This document shows positions 43,826-54,186 of a stretch of 64,000 nt of DNA, piece by piece; positions within the stretch are counted from its first letter, which is position 1; every line of letters starts with the position of its first letter. Source of the DNA: Xanthomarina sp. F1114 (GTDB lineage: Bacteria > Bacteroidota > Bacteroidia > Flavobacteriales > Flavobacteriaceae); NCBI RefSeq assembly GCF_026410255.1, contig NZ_JAPMLL010000006.1, forward strand, positions 62,001 to 126,000. Reading direction: 5' to 3'. The translations under genes were made by a program, and so were the position numbers. Below the pieces are notes generated by a model. That model ran no database searches. It was given only the letters and a program-made list of their open reading frames with translations, and was not told the DNA's origin.

Positions 43826-44581
43826 TTATAAACTCGGTATTTGAAATCTACAACTTATATAAGCATCCACTTTTTTTCCATTAAGTTCAGCAGGTAACCA
43901 CTCTCCTCTGGTTTTGTTTATTTTTTCTTTTATAATGTCAGAAAAATCTGGATTCCAAAAAGAATTTGTAGACTTAATTTCTCCTATAGTCCCATCTTTT
44001 TTTATTAAAATAAGAACATGCGCATAAAAATCTTTATTGTCTTGATGCTTCTTTTTTAACATAATATATTCAAGTTCTATGTCCTGTTTCGTGTATAAGA
44101 ACTCTCCAATTAATAAAGGTGGACTATCCAGAGTTTCCCAAACAGATTCTCCATTAATAACCACCTCATATTCACTCGTTTTAATATACTTATCAACGTA
44201 TAATAATGTATTCGTATCAAAATTAAACGTTTGAAGCTTTTTTCCGTATACACCATCATAATATTCCCAAACTCCAACCTTTCTTCCATCTTTATAATAC
44301 CCTATGCTTCTAGGTAATCTAGTTGATGTAAACCACTCTTGCCATAAGCCATTCTTTTCATTTAAATGATAATTTCCAGAAACTATTAGCATTCTATGAG
44401 ACAAATTATACTCTTTATAGTACCCTTGTTTTGTTTTTTTATCGGATTTTAGTACTTGGTATTGGGTTGAAACTAAAAAATTCTTTTCTGTTATTCTTTT
44501 AAGTTTTTCTGGCTTTTGGGCTGTAGAAATCGACACACAGAGTAACAAACAGAAAGAAGCTATAAGATATTTTATTTTCAT
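43826..44581 (-). CDS. Exported MORN-repeat protein with TonB-C-like end
   Basis: 251 residues with a signal peptide ending STAQ. The middle has MORN-like repeats (NEKNGLWQEWFTSTRLPRS, YYKDGRKVGVWEYYDG), and the C-terminal 90 residues (FYAHVLILIKKDGTIGEIKS, then GEWLPAELNGKKVDAYIS) look like a TonB C-terminal-type domain, though without a membrane anchor. Function unknown. It lies between the nitronate monooxygenase gene and a decayed copy of that gene's end, so it may have entered this place later. Confidence 0.7.
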   Translation of the reverse strand: MKIKYLIASFCLLLCVSISTAQKPEKLKRITEKNFLVSTQYQVLKSDKKTKQGYYKEYNLSHRMLIVSGNYHLNEKNGLWQEWFTSTRLPRSIGYYKDGRKVGVWEYYDGVYGKKLQTFNFDTNTLLYVDKYIKTSEYEVVINGESVWETLDSPPLLIGEFLYTKQDIELEYIMLKKKHQDNKDFYAHVLILIKKDGTIGEIKSTNSFWNPDFSDIIKEKINKTRGEWLPAELNGKKVDAYISCRFQIPSL

Positions 44582-44629
44582 AGAATTTGGGGGTGAAAAA
44601 TTTAATAAAAAACTAACATAAGAAATAAT

Positions 44630-45571
44630 TTAAATTTTTGAAATATTCAACTTAGACTCCTCAAACTCGTGCATCATATCTGCTACAATTTGTGCTGCTG
44701 GTTTTATATCGTGAATTAGACCTGATATTTGTCCTATTTCTAATTCCCCATCCTCTAAATCGCCTTCAAACATGCCTCGTTTGGCTCTGGCTCTTCCTAG
44801 TAGTTCTATGAGTTCTTCTTTAGTTGGAGAGGTTTTATATAAGTCTTGAATCTCATTAAAGAATTTGTTTTTTATCAATCTTACTGGCGCCAATTCTTTT
44901 AAAGTTAATTGGGTATCCCCTTCTTTAGCATCTACAACTACTTGTTTAAAAGCTTGATGTGCTGAACTTTCTTCGCTAGCCACGAATCTGCTTCCTACTT
45001 GTACAGCATCGGCTCCTAAAACCATGGCTGCCAACATGGCTTTTCCAGTAGCAATCCCTCCAGCCGCAATTAGTGGGATTTGCAATTGCTCCTTCACCAT
45101 TGGAATTAAAGTTAGAGTTGTAGTTTCATCTCTTCCATTATGTCCCCCGGCTTCAAATCCTTCTGCAACTACGGCATCCACCCCAGCTTCTTGAGCTTTT
45201 AAAGCAAATTTCACACTACTCACCACATGAACCACAGTAATCTCCTTATCATGTAACCAACTGGTCCATGTTTTTGGATTTCCTGCCGAAGTAAAAACAA
45301 TTTTCACACCTTCTTCCACGATAATATCCATAATTTCCTGAATATTAGGATAGAGCATAGGTACATTCACCCCAAAAGGTTTATCGGTTGCCTTTTTACA
45401 TTTCTGAATGTGTTCTCTTAGAACATCTGGATACATAGATCCGGCTCCAATTAGGCCTAAAGCGCCTGCATTACTTGCTGCTGAAGCCAGACGCCAGCCG
45501 GAATTCCAAATCATCCCTGCTTGAATTATTGGGTATTTTATTTGAAAGAGTTGGGTTATTCTATTTTGCAT
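44630..45571 (-). CDS. Nitronate monooxygenase (2-nitropropane dioxygenase family)
   Basis: 313 residues, FMN-binding TIM barrel. KYPIIQAGMIWNSGWRLASA at the start, then VVAEGFEAGGHNGRD near 133-147 with the conserved glycines and histidine, PLIAAGGIATGKAM near 165, and LGADAVQVGSRF near 184. Oxidises nitroalkane anions; some relatives are FabK enoyl-ACP reductases, so that role cannot be excluded. Its start shares one base with the stop of the subtilase gene upstream (TAATG). Confidence 0.88.
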   Translation of the reverse strand: MQNRITQLFQIKYPIIQAGMIWNSGWRLASAASNAGALGLIGAGSMYPDVLREHIQKCKKATDKPFGVNVPMLYPNIQEIMDIIVEEGVKIVFTSAGNPKTWTSWLHDKEITVVHVVSSVKFALKAQEAGVDAVVAEGFEAGGHNGRDETTTLTLIPMVKEQLQIPLIAAGGIATGKAMLAAMVLGADAVQVGSRFVASEESSAHQAFKQVVVDAKEGDTQLTLKELAPVRLIKNKFFNEIQDLYKTSPTKEELIELLGRARAKRGMFEGDLEDGELEIGQISGLIHDIKPAAQIVADMMHEFEESKLNISKI

Positions 45572-47172
45572 TATTTTTTAATAAGTTTTTTAGTTATCGT
45601 GCCGTTTTGGGTTTCTATTTTTAATAAGTAAACCCCATTAGATAAAGACGACACATTAATTTTAGATGAATTTAATAAGTTTTTTTCTAACATCTCTTTT
45701 CCTAAAATGTTATATAAAGTTATTTGTACTTGTTTTTCTGAAGCTGGAAAAGATATGTATAGATTGTTACTAAATGGATTTGGATAGATATGAATTTTAT
45801 CCTGTAATATTTCAACATCTTCAATACTTAAACCTTGGTTTAAAGCCGAAGCCAAATTAGGAATTCCATAACCCATTAAATAGTCTGGTGCATTGTATTG
45901 AGAAGCCGATTCTCGAATTAATTGCATAATTTGAGAATTATTTAAATCTGGTAAAGCCTGCCACAAACAAGCTATAGCTCCAGCCATTATGGGCGAACTA
46001 AAAGACGTACCATTTGCAACACCAATTACATTATCTTCCCAAATAATAGCACTTGCTTGCCCTTGAGTTACCACATCTGGCTTTTGAGTAGGCTGAAATG
46101 CACTACCTTGAGAGCTGAAATTTGCATAATCGCCATTAGAATCCACGCCACCAATGGTAAAAACTCCTGCAGCATCGGCCGGAGCATTTAATCCGTTTGC
46201 CCCTTCGTTTCCAGCAGAATTGACCACTAGAATTCCTTTTTCAAAAGCAATATTAGCGCCTTTACTAATATAAGTAGTTAAGCCATCTAAATCTGCATCT
46301 AAATGTGTGTAATTTGGATTATCGTAAGTTTTATAGCCTAAAGAAGAATTAATAATATCTACCCCTAAACTATCTGCACGTTCGGCAGCCTCAACCCACA
46401 GGCTTTCTTCTATCGGGTTTTCGTTAGGCGCATTTTCAGTTCTAAATAAATAATAAGACGCATCTGGAGCTGTGCCCACATATTCATCTTCTATATATCC
46501 AGCCATTGTACTTAGAACATTAGTACCGTGAGAACTTGAAGTGTTAGCATAAACATCTGGGTTTCTATCGTAGAAATCATAACCACCTAAAATTCCATTA
46601 TTGTCTCTTAATCGCTGAAAACCTCCCATGGTATTTACATTAGGAAAACCTGCATCAATTACTGCTATAGTTATTCCAGTTCCAGTATAATTATCTTGAT
46701 GAAGGAGATCGCCTTGAATCATTTCAATTTGATTGGCTGCAGAACCATAATTAAAACTTGTCCGACGTGTTTCTAACTCAAATTTATTCTTAGGAACCTC
46801 TAGTCTAGCGTTAAGATTATTATCGGCAAAAACAATGTCGACCACATAAGCTAAACTTAATAAACTATTAATATCACTTTCAGTTCCTCTAACATGGACC
46901 GCATTAAACCATTTGGATTTTGAATGAACGCTAATGCCTGTTTCAGCTTTTAACTGGGAAATATAAGTTTCGTTTACAGGGACATCGCGTGCATCGATAG
47001 AAACCCCATGAGCTTGCTTTCTATCGATAGCTTTTTGAGTTAAAATAGATATGGGATTTGCTATGGATGCAGCAACATTTTCTTTATCTGTTAAATACAC
47101 CCAAGCATCTTCCTGTGCAAAAATCTGAAGTTGAGAACAAAGTAGTAATAAAAAAAGTAGTCTTGAGATCAT
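45571..47172 (-). CDS. Subtilisin-like S8 serine protease, type IX secreted
   Basis: 533 residues. Signal peptide ending IFAQ, an inhibitor-like propeptide, then the S8 domain: Asp in TIAVIDAGFPN (near 172), His in SSHGTNVLSTMAG (near 213), Ser in GTSFSSPIMAG (near 393). The last 75 residues, with IYPNPFSNNLYISFP and a final KTENGTITKKLIKK-type end, are the T9SS type A sorting domain. The product is exported through the type IX system and attached or released at the surface. Translationally coupled to the nitronate monooxygenase gene. Confidence 0.93.
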   Translation of the reverse strand: MISRLLFLLLLCSQLQIFAQEDAWVYLTDKENVAASIANPISILTQKAIDRKQAHGVSIDARDVPVNETYISQLKAETGISVHSKSKWFNAVHVRGTESDINSLLSLAYVVDIVFADNNLNARLEVPKNKFELETRRTSFNYGSAANQIEMIQGDLLHQDNYTGTGITIAVIDAGFPNVNTMGGFQRLRDNNGILGGYDFYDRNPDVYANTSSSHGTNVLSTMAGYIEDEYVGTAPDASYYLFRTENAPNENPIEESLWVEAAERADSLGVDIINSSLGYKTYDNPNYTHLDADLDGLTTYISKGANIAFEKGILVVNSAGNEGANGLNAPADAAGVFTIGGVDSNGDYANFSSQGSAFQPTQKPDVVTQGQASAIIWEDNVIGVANGTSFSSPIMAGAIACLWQALPDLNNSQIMQLIRESASQYNAPDYLMGYGIPNLASALNQGLSIEDVEILQDKIHIYPNPFSNNLYISFPASEKQVQITLYNILGKEMLEKNLLNSSKINVSSLSNGVYLLKIETQNGTITKKLIKK

Positions 47173-47196
47173 GAGTGTGACATTTACTCATGCAAT

Positions 47197-48390
47197 TTAA
47201 GAAATTACTCCTGAACCAACTAATTCATCCTCCAGATACCATGCAACAAATTGCCCTTCGGTTATGGCCGATTGTGGCGCTTGAAATTCTACATACATTC
47301 CAGAATCTACTTTATATAAAGTTGCCTTTTCTAGAGGTTGTCTATATCTAATTCTAGCCATAACCTCCATAGTTTCGTCTAATTGAAGTTCTAAATCTTC
47401 ACGAACCCAATGCAATTCTTCGTTTGAAACAAAGAGAACTGTTTTATACAAACCTGGATGTTGTTTACCTTGTCCTGTATAAATAATATTATCTTCTACG
47501 TTAGTTTCTATCACAAAAAGTGGATCTACTGTTCCACCAACTGCCAAACCCTTACGTTGTCCTTTAGTAAAATAATGAGCCCCTTGATGTTTCCCAACTA
47601 CTTTTCCATCTTGTTGGGAATACCTAATTCTTTTTGATAAAAACTTAAGCTCTTCTTCTTTAGATTGAAAAGCTGGACGCTTTTGTTGATAAGCATTAAA
47701 ATCTTCTGAAACCTCAACAATAACACCTTCTTTGGGTTTTAATTGTTGCTGAAGAAATTCTGGTAATCGCACCTTTCCAATAAAACAAAGGCCTTGAGAG
47801 TCTTTCTTTTCGGCAGTTATTAAATTTTGTTTTGCTGCTATTTCCCTTACTTCGGACTTTTGTAATTCGCCTATTGGAAATAAGGCCTTTGCCAATTGTG
47901 CTTGAGACAGCTGACATAGAAAATAGGATTGATCTTTATTTGCATCTGCTCCAGCTAATAATTGATGAATCTCTTTTCCGTCCTTTTCAATGGTGTTTTT
48001 TCTACAGTAATGACCAGTTGCAACATAATCTGCACCAAGGTTCAATGCAATTTTCATAAAGACGTCAAATTTGATTTCTCTATTACAAAGTACATCAGGA
48101 TTTGGAGTTCGCCCCTTTCGGTACTCGTTAAACATGTAATCTACAATACGTTCTTTGTATTGCTCACTTAAATCGACAGATTGAAAAGGTATCCCTAGCT
48201 TATCTGCTACTAGCATGGCATCGTTACTATCGTCTAACCAAGGACATTCGTTAGAAATAGTCACGGAATCGTCATGCCAATTTTTCATAAATAAGCCAAT
48301 AACCTCATAACCTTGCTCTTTTAACAAGTAGGCTGCCACACTGGAGTCTACACCTCCAGAAAGTCCAACTATAACGCGTTTTTTCTTCAT
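47197..48390 (-). CDS. mnmA: tRNA 2-thiouridine synthase MnmA
   Basis: About 397 residues. PP-loop SGGVDSS at 11-17; nucleophile Cys in [12 protein letters not shown]; persulfide Cys in [11 protein letters not shown]. It thiolates U34 of Lys, Glu and Gln tRNAs. The ATG at 48390 is chosen because an earlier TTG at 48403-48405 lies inside the promoter's -7 box. Single gene, 24 bases upstream of the subtilase on the same strand. Confidence 0.95.
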   Translation of the reverse strand: MKKKRVIVGLSGGVDSSVAAYLLKEQGYEVIGLFMKNWHDDSVTISNECPWLDDSNDAMLVADKLGIPFQSVDLSEQYKERIVDYMFNEYRKGRTPNPDVLCNREIKFDVFMKIALNLGADYVATGHYCRKNTIEKDGKEIHQLLAGADANKDQSYFLCQLSQAQLAKALFPIGELQKSEVREIAAKQNLITAEKKDSQGLCFIGKVRLPEFLQQQLKPKEGVIVEVSEDFNAYQQKRPAFQSKEEELKFLSKRIRYSQQDGKVVGKHQGAHYFTKGQRKGLAVGGTVDPLFVIETNVEDNIIYTGQGKQHPGLYKTVLFVSNEELHWVREDLELQLDETMEVMARIRYRQPLEKATLYKVDSGMYVEFQAPQSAITEGQFVAWYLEDELVGSGVIS

Positions 48391-48402
48391 AATTTCAGTT
48401 TG

Positions 48403-48410
48403 CAAAGATA
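48403..48410 (-). promoter_or_regulatory. -7 promoter box for mnmA
   Basis: TATCTTTG on the minus strand, an exact match to TAnnTTTG, twelve bases before the mnmA ATG, giving a leader of only a few bases. Confidence 0.55.
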
Positions 48411-48630
48411 CGATTTTTAGATAAAAGCATAGCTATTAGCTTCTTATTAAATTATTCAAGACTATATAAACATCTACTTATCAGCTTATTAAATCCTATT
48501 ATCAGACATTTCAAAATATAGTGTTTTAAATGTGAGTATTTTTTAATACTTTTACTGCACTTAAATTTAGGTAATTCTTCTACTTCGATTGATTAATAGC
48601 TTACTCATCTTGAGGCATACCTAAAAAAGT
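48411..48630. other. Intergenic stretch without visible gene
   Basis: AT-rich sequence between mnmA and the next terminator. I see no open frame of credible length, tRNA, or repeat on either strand. Confidence 0.5.
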
Positions 48631-48660
48631 GAAGCTCCTTATTTTTATAAGGAGCTTTTA
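48631..48660. terminator. Terminator of the MORN-repeat gene
   Basis: AAGCTCCTTAT and ATAAGGAGCTT form a stem around TTTT, with a run of six A at 48623-48628 that reads as T on the minus strand. It serves the minus-strand gene ending at 48685 and could act in both directions. Confidence 0.7.
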
Positions 48661-48684
48661 TATTTTAAGAGCAATTTAATGCTT

Positions 48685-49398
48685 TTAGTCCCTTTTTAAA
48701 TATGGGTTTTTACTATAAACGGTATAATCCTTTTCTTCACTTAAAGTCCCATCCTCCTTATAATATTTCCAAACTCCATCTTTTCTATCGTTTTTATATT
48801 GTCCTTCAATTTCTAGAACTCCGGCAGATGTATAAAATTTAGCCTCACCATGTAAAAGTCCATCCTTGTATGTATAAACCTTCATTACTTTTCCGTTCTC
48901 ATAAAACCAAGTAGCCTTACCATCTAGCTTCCCTTTTTTATAAAAACGTTTTTCGGCTATTTGACCAGATTTATAATAAACCAAACTCTCGCCCGCCAAA
49001 ACACCTTCATTATTATAGTGCTCTAAAGTCATTATCTCCTTAGAATCTTTATGATAATAAATCCATTCTCCAATATAGTCTTTACCATTCATCTGGCCTT
49101 TACTGATTGTGTTCCCATTAGACGCATAAAAAAAGACTTCAGCCAAATTATCTTTCTCATTAAACTCTTTGGAGGCTGTTAAAACAGCATTATTATTAAT
49201 GTTTTTATAAAATTTAAAGATACCTATTTCTTTTCCATGTTTAAATTCGCCTTCATAACGAACAATGTCGGTGTTTTCAAAATTCTTTTTCCAAACACCA
49301 TGTCTTTTACCATTTTCATCAAATTGGTTAATAGTTTGTGCTAAGAAAATACTTGGCATAAATAAAATTAAAATAACTAGAATCTGCTTCATACTCAT
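48685..49398 (-). CDS. Exported MORN-repeat (YwqK-like) protein
   Basis: 237 residues with a signal peptide ending FLAQ. At least five MORN-like repeats follow: NGKRHGVWKKNF, EFKHGKEIGIFKFY, MNGKDYIGEWIYY, KKGKLDGKATWFY and LLHGEAKFY. ATG codons at 49398 and 49392 are both possible starts. Proteins of this type are often auto-named YwqK antitoxin; no toxin gene is adjacent. Likely periplasmic; function unknown. Confidence 0.75.
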   Translation of the reverse strand: MSMKQILVILILFMPSIFLAQTINQFDENGKRHGVWKKNFENTDIVRYEGEFKHGKEIGIFKFYKNINNNAVLTASKEFNEKDNLAEVFFYASNGNTISKGQMNGKDYIGEWIYYHKDSKEIMTLEHYNNEGVLAGESLVYYKSGQIAEKRFYKKGKLDGKATWFYENGKVMKVYTYKDGLLHGEAKFYTSAGVLEIEGQYKNDRKDGVWKYYKEDGTLSEEKDYTVYSKNPYLKRD

Positions 49399-49460
49399 TA
49401 AAAGTTTACAATTTAGAAATCGTTATTATAACGATGGGATTATAAAAATGTTATCTAACA

Positions 49461-49488
49461 AAAAAGCTGCCAAAAATGGCAGCTTTAA
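49461..49488 (-). terminator. yidC terminator
   Basis: AAAGCTGCCA and TGGCAGCTTT form a perfect stem around four bases; on the minus strand a T-run follows. Its near base is next to the yidC stop. Confidence 0.8.
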
Positions 49489-49489
49489 A

Positions 49490-51394
49490 TTATTTCTTAT
49501 TTTTATTTTGTGCTTGTTTTTGCTGCTCTGCCTGCTCCATCATTTCCTCCATTTTCTTTTGGAAGCGATTTTGTTTTTTAGGTTTCTTTTTATTCACCTG
49601 TATTTGCGCATGAATTTTATCTTCGTCCAGGATATAGTTCTTAATTACTAACATAATACCAATACTAATGGTATTAGAAATAAAGTAATACAAACTCAAT
49701 CCTGACGCATAGTTGTTAAAGAAGAAAAGCATCATTAATGGCGAGAAGTAAATCATGTACTTCATCATTTTACCCATATCAGGCATTCCTTCTTGTGTTG
49801 GCTGCGATGCCATTTGTTGTCCTGTTGTCATTTTCATATAAAAGAAAATAGCGATAGCTGCCAAGATTGGGAACAAACTAACATGATCTCCATAAAATGG
49901 AATTTTAAATGGTAAATATAATACAGCATCATAAGATGATAAATCGTCTGCCCAAAGGAAACTTTTCTGTCTTAAATCGAATGCTGTTGGGAAAAACATA
50001 AATAAAGCATAAAATACCGGCAATTGAATAAGTCCTGGTAAACAACCACTTAACGGACTAGCACCAGCTTTATTTTGAAGCGCCATAGTTTCTTGTTGCG
50101 CTTTCATTTTATTGTCTTTGTTTTTTTCTCTAATAGCGTCTAATTCTGGTTTTAACACCTTTAATTTTGCCTGAGATAAAAATTGCTTGTACTGCACAAA
50201 CGACATTAACAATTTAATAAGAATAGTCATGACAATAATAGCAATTCCATGAGGCAAGAAACTACTTAAGAATCCGAAAAGAGGAATAAAAATGGCTTTA
50301 TTAATCCAGCCAAAAATACCCCATCCAAATGGAATACTTTCATCTAAATTATCGTCGTATTTTTTTAATACTTTACTGTCTGTAGGTCCAAAAAAGAACT
50401 TTAAAGGCTGATTTACTTCTCCAGCTTCGAAAGTTAAAGGAAACTTTGTTGTATAACGTTTTGTAAATACTGTATCGATATCTTCGTTTTCAACTAAATC
50501 TTCAGACGTAATTCTAACGCTTTTTATTGGGTTCTTAGAAACTAAGATAGAACTAAAAAAGTGCTGTCTGTAAGATAACCATTTAGCATCTTTTACTGTT
50601 TCCTCATCTTCTCCCGCTTGAGATAGTTTGTCAACTTTTTTACCGTCGTGTTGATAGGTTAAACGCGTATACCGGTTTTCGTACGAAATACTTTGATCAT
50701 GACGATAGGTATCTAAATCCCAATTCAGGTTTACTTCTTGAGAACTGTTTATTACATTGCTTAAACCTTGTGATCTAATGGTAAAATCTACCATATAATC
50801 GTCCGGTTTTAGTTCATAACGGTATTCTAAATATTTATCCGGAGATACTTGTAATTTCATTGAAACCACCGTGTTTTCTCCATTTTTAGAAATAGTTGGT
50901 TCGAAGTAAAGATCTCTGGTATTTAAGATTCGGCTATCTGTTGTACCAAAATTAATATTAAAATCTGTATTTCCATTTCTTACTAAATAAATAGGAATTG
51001 AATCGAAATCGACAAATTGTTTCAATCTAATTTCAGATAAATACCCACCTTTATTGCTAAATTTAAGAGCTAGAACGTCATTTTCAACCAGTGTTTCTTT
51101 ATTGGTAGCCGATGGAAGTGTTGAAGAATATGCAAACGCACCTAATTTATTATTTAAAGCAACTAATTGCATAGAATCTGTAACTGTAGCTGCAGAAAAA
51201 TCCTCTGCAGTTGTTACAGCTGTATTTGTTTTTTCGGTTGCTTTTTTCTCTGCCTCAACTTGTTCTTGTTTGGCTTGTTCTTGAGCTGCTTTTTCTTCTT
51301 CGGTAGGCGCATTAGTATACATCATGTACACTAAAATTCCAAAAATAAGTACAAATCCGATAATCGAATTTATGTCAATTTTCTTTTCTTCCAT
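49490..51394 (-). CDS. yidC: Membrane protein insertase YidC
   Basis: 634 residues. N-terminal membrane helix (about 10-24), large periplasmic P1 domain (about 50-350), then the conserved insertase core with about five helices: LPHGIAIIVMTILIKLLMSF, GCLPGLIQLPVFYALFMFF, and MMKYMIYFSPLMMLFFFN. The C-terminal tail (KKKPKKQNRFQKKMEEMMEQ) is basic and Gln-rich and could contact the ribosome. Inserts and folds inner-membrane proteins with or without Sec. Confidence 0.96.
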   Translation of the reverse strand: MEEKKIDINSIIGFVLIFGILVYMMYTNAPTEEEKAAQEQAKQEQVEAEKKATEKTNTAVTTAEDFSAATVTDSMQLVALNNKLGAFAYSSTLPSATNKETLVENDVLALKFSNKGGYLSEIRLKQFVDFDSIPIYLVRNGNTDFNINFGTTDSRILNTRDLYFEPTISKNGENTVVSMKLQVSPDKYLEYRYELKPDDYMVDFTIRSQGLSNVINSSQEVNLNWDLDTYRHDQSISYENRYTRLTYQHDGKKVDKLSQAGEDEETVKDAKWLSYRQHFFSSILVSKNPIKSVRITSEDLVENEDIDTVFTKRYTTKFPLTFEAGEVNQPLKFFFGPTDSKVLKKYDDNLDESIPFGWGIFGWINKAIFIPLFGFLSSFLPHGIAIIVMTILIKLLMSFVQYKQFLSQAKLKVLKPELDAIREKNKDNKMKAQQETMALQNKAGASPLSGCLPGLIQLPVFYALFMFFPTAFDLRQKSFLWADDLSSYDAVLYLPFKIPFYGDHVSLFPILAAIAIFFYMKMTTGQQMASQPTQEGMPDMGKMMKYMIYFSPLMMLFFFNNYASGLSLYYFISNTISIGIMLVIKNYILDEDKIHAQIQVNKKKPKKQNRFQKKMEEMMEQAEQQKQAQNKNKK

Positions 51395-51513
51395 ATTTAA
51401 TTTTTCTCTTCGTTTTTGATTGAAGGAAGGCTGTGTGATTAATTTTTAAAAAACTTATTCTTTAACAGTTTATCGGTCAAGGAAATATTTTTAAGTCAAA
51501 AATTACTCCGTTT

Positions 51514-53163
<1,650 letters not shown>

Positions 53164-53174
53164 TTAAACGCCGG

Positions 53175-53182
53175 CAAATTTA
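53175..53182 (-). promoter_or_regulatory. Predicted -7 promoter box for pyrG
   Basis: TAAATTTG on the minus strand, an exact TAnnTTTG match, 20 bases before the pyrG ATG. Confidence 0.4.
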
Positions 53183-53330
53183 CAAAATTAAAAGAGTTAA
53201 TAAGGTATTGTTTAAAGGAATTTACTTCTATTTATATATTTTTAATAAATAGTTGAATTTCAAAAATATAAAAAAAATAAACACTAAATTTATAGTAAAG
53301 TTATCCACCCAATTACTTAAAAATTAAATT

Positions 53331-53912
53331 ATGAAAATATTGACAAACCATTGTATTTATTTAATCTTATTTTTACTTACCACACAAGTTAGTTTAGCTC
53401 AAATTACAGACAAGGTTTTACCGGATAAGGAAAAAAGAGAACTTGTTGAAAAGAAAGGTAAAATAACAGAAATAAACAAAGATACTCGTGAAGTTACCAT
53501 TATGGGTTCTACAGGAGAATTACATACTGTTACTGCTGGAGAAGAGGTTAAACGGTTTAACGATATTGAAGTTGGAGACGATGTTACTTTTAGTTTTTAC
53601 AAATACATAAAAGCTGAATTTCGTGATCCAACTGAGGAAGAATTAAAGAACCCTCTGGTAGTTGTAACTGAAAAGGATAAAGCCGATCTAGAAAGGAAAC
53701 CCGGGGCAGTTTTAGGCGCTATTGTTCAAGCCGTAGTTACTATTCAAGTAATTAATTTACCATTTATGTATGTAAATATTGAAGGCCCAAACGGGAATTT
53801 CACTTCCATACAAATGGAAGATAAAGAATTAATTAAGAAACTGCATGTAGGTCAGGTTGTAGTTTTAACTTATGCAGAAGCTATGGCTCTAAGTTTAGAA
53901 AAAGTTGATTAA
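53331..53912 (+). CDS. Exported protein of unknown function
   Basis: 193 residues with a signal peptide ending SLAQ. The mature part appears to hold two similar beta-rich halves: GKITEINKDTREVTIMGSTG with VTAGEEVKRFNDIEVGDDVT, and later LPFMYVNIEGPNGNFTSIQ with LHVGQVVVLTYAEA. Both halves end in an OB- or SH3-like strand pattern. The duplicated design suggests a small binding domain. I do not recognise the family. Confidence 0.65.
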   Translation: MKILTNHCIYLILFLLTTQVSLAQITDKVLPDKEKRELVEKKGKITEINKDTREVTIMGSTGELHTVTAGEEVKRFNDIEVGDDVTFSFYKYIKAEFRDPTEEELKNPLVVVTEKDKADLERKPGAVLGAIVQAVVTIQVINLPFMYVNIEGPNGNFTSIQMEDKELIKKLHVGQVVVLTYAEAMALSLEKVD

Positions 53913-53933
53913 TTTAAATCTAAAAATAGTAGC

Positions 53934-53970
53934 AACGCCAATTTCTTTATTTAGGAAATTGGCGTTTTAT
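53934..53970. terminator. Terminator overlapping the 3' end of the DUF3820 gene
   Basis: AACGCCAATTTC and GAAATTGGCGTT form a perfect 12-base stem around nine bases, followed by TTAT. The right arm lies within the last codons of the minus-strand DUF3820 gene, so the hairpin serves both facing genes. Confidence 0.75.
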
Positions 53971-54183
53971 ATTTCTTATTAATTCTTCTAGTCCGTTTAG
54001 TTTAAGTTCGTAAACAGTTTCTAGCATGTCTCCTAATTTTCCATTTGGAAAACCTTTATTGTGATACCAAACCACATAATATTCGGGTAAATCTATGAGA
54101 TAACGATCTTTATATTTACCAAATGGCATTTTGGTATGTGCCAATTTTATAAGAAATTCTTTATCTGGTTGCAATAAGCTCAT
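53947..54183 (-). CDS. DUF3820 family protein
   Basis: 78 residues, cytoplasmic. MPFGKYKDRYLIDLPEYYV followed by WYHNKGFPNGKLGDML is the DUF3820 signature. Relatives have been described as putative quorum-sensing-regulated factors, but the activity is not known. It starts three bases after the LysM gene stop codon, so it is probably cotranscribed with it. Confidence 0.85.
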   Translation of the reverse strand: MSLLQPDKEFLIKLAHTKMPFGKYKDRYLIDLPEYYVVWYHNKGFPNGKLGDMLETVYELKLNGLEELIRNIKRQFPK

Positions 54184-54186
54184 AGC

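Noticed and set aside
48685-49398. YwqK-type antitoxin of a toxin-antitoxin pair
   Set aside because: The protein is exported and made of MORN repeats; no toxin gene is next to it. The name is a common automatic label.
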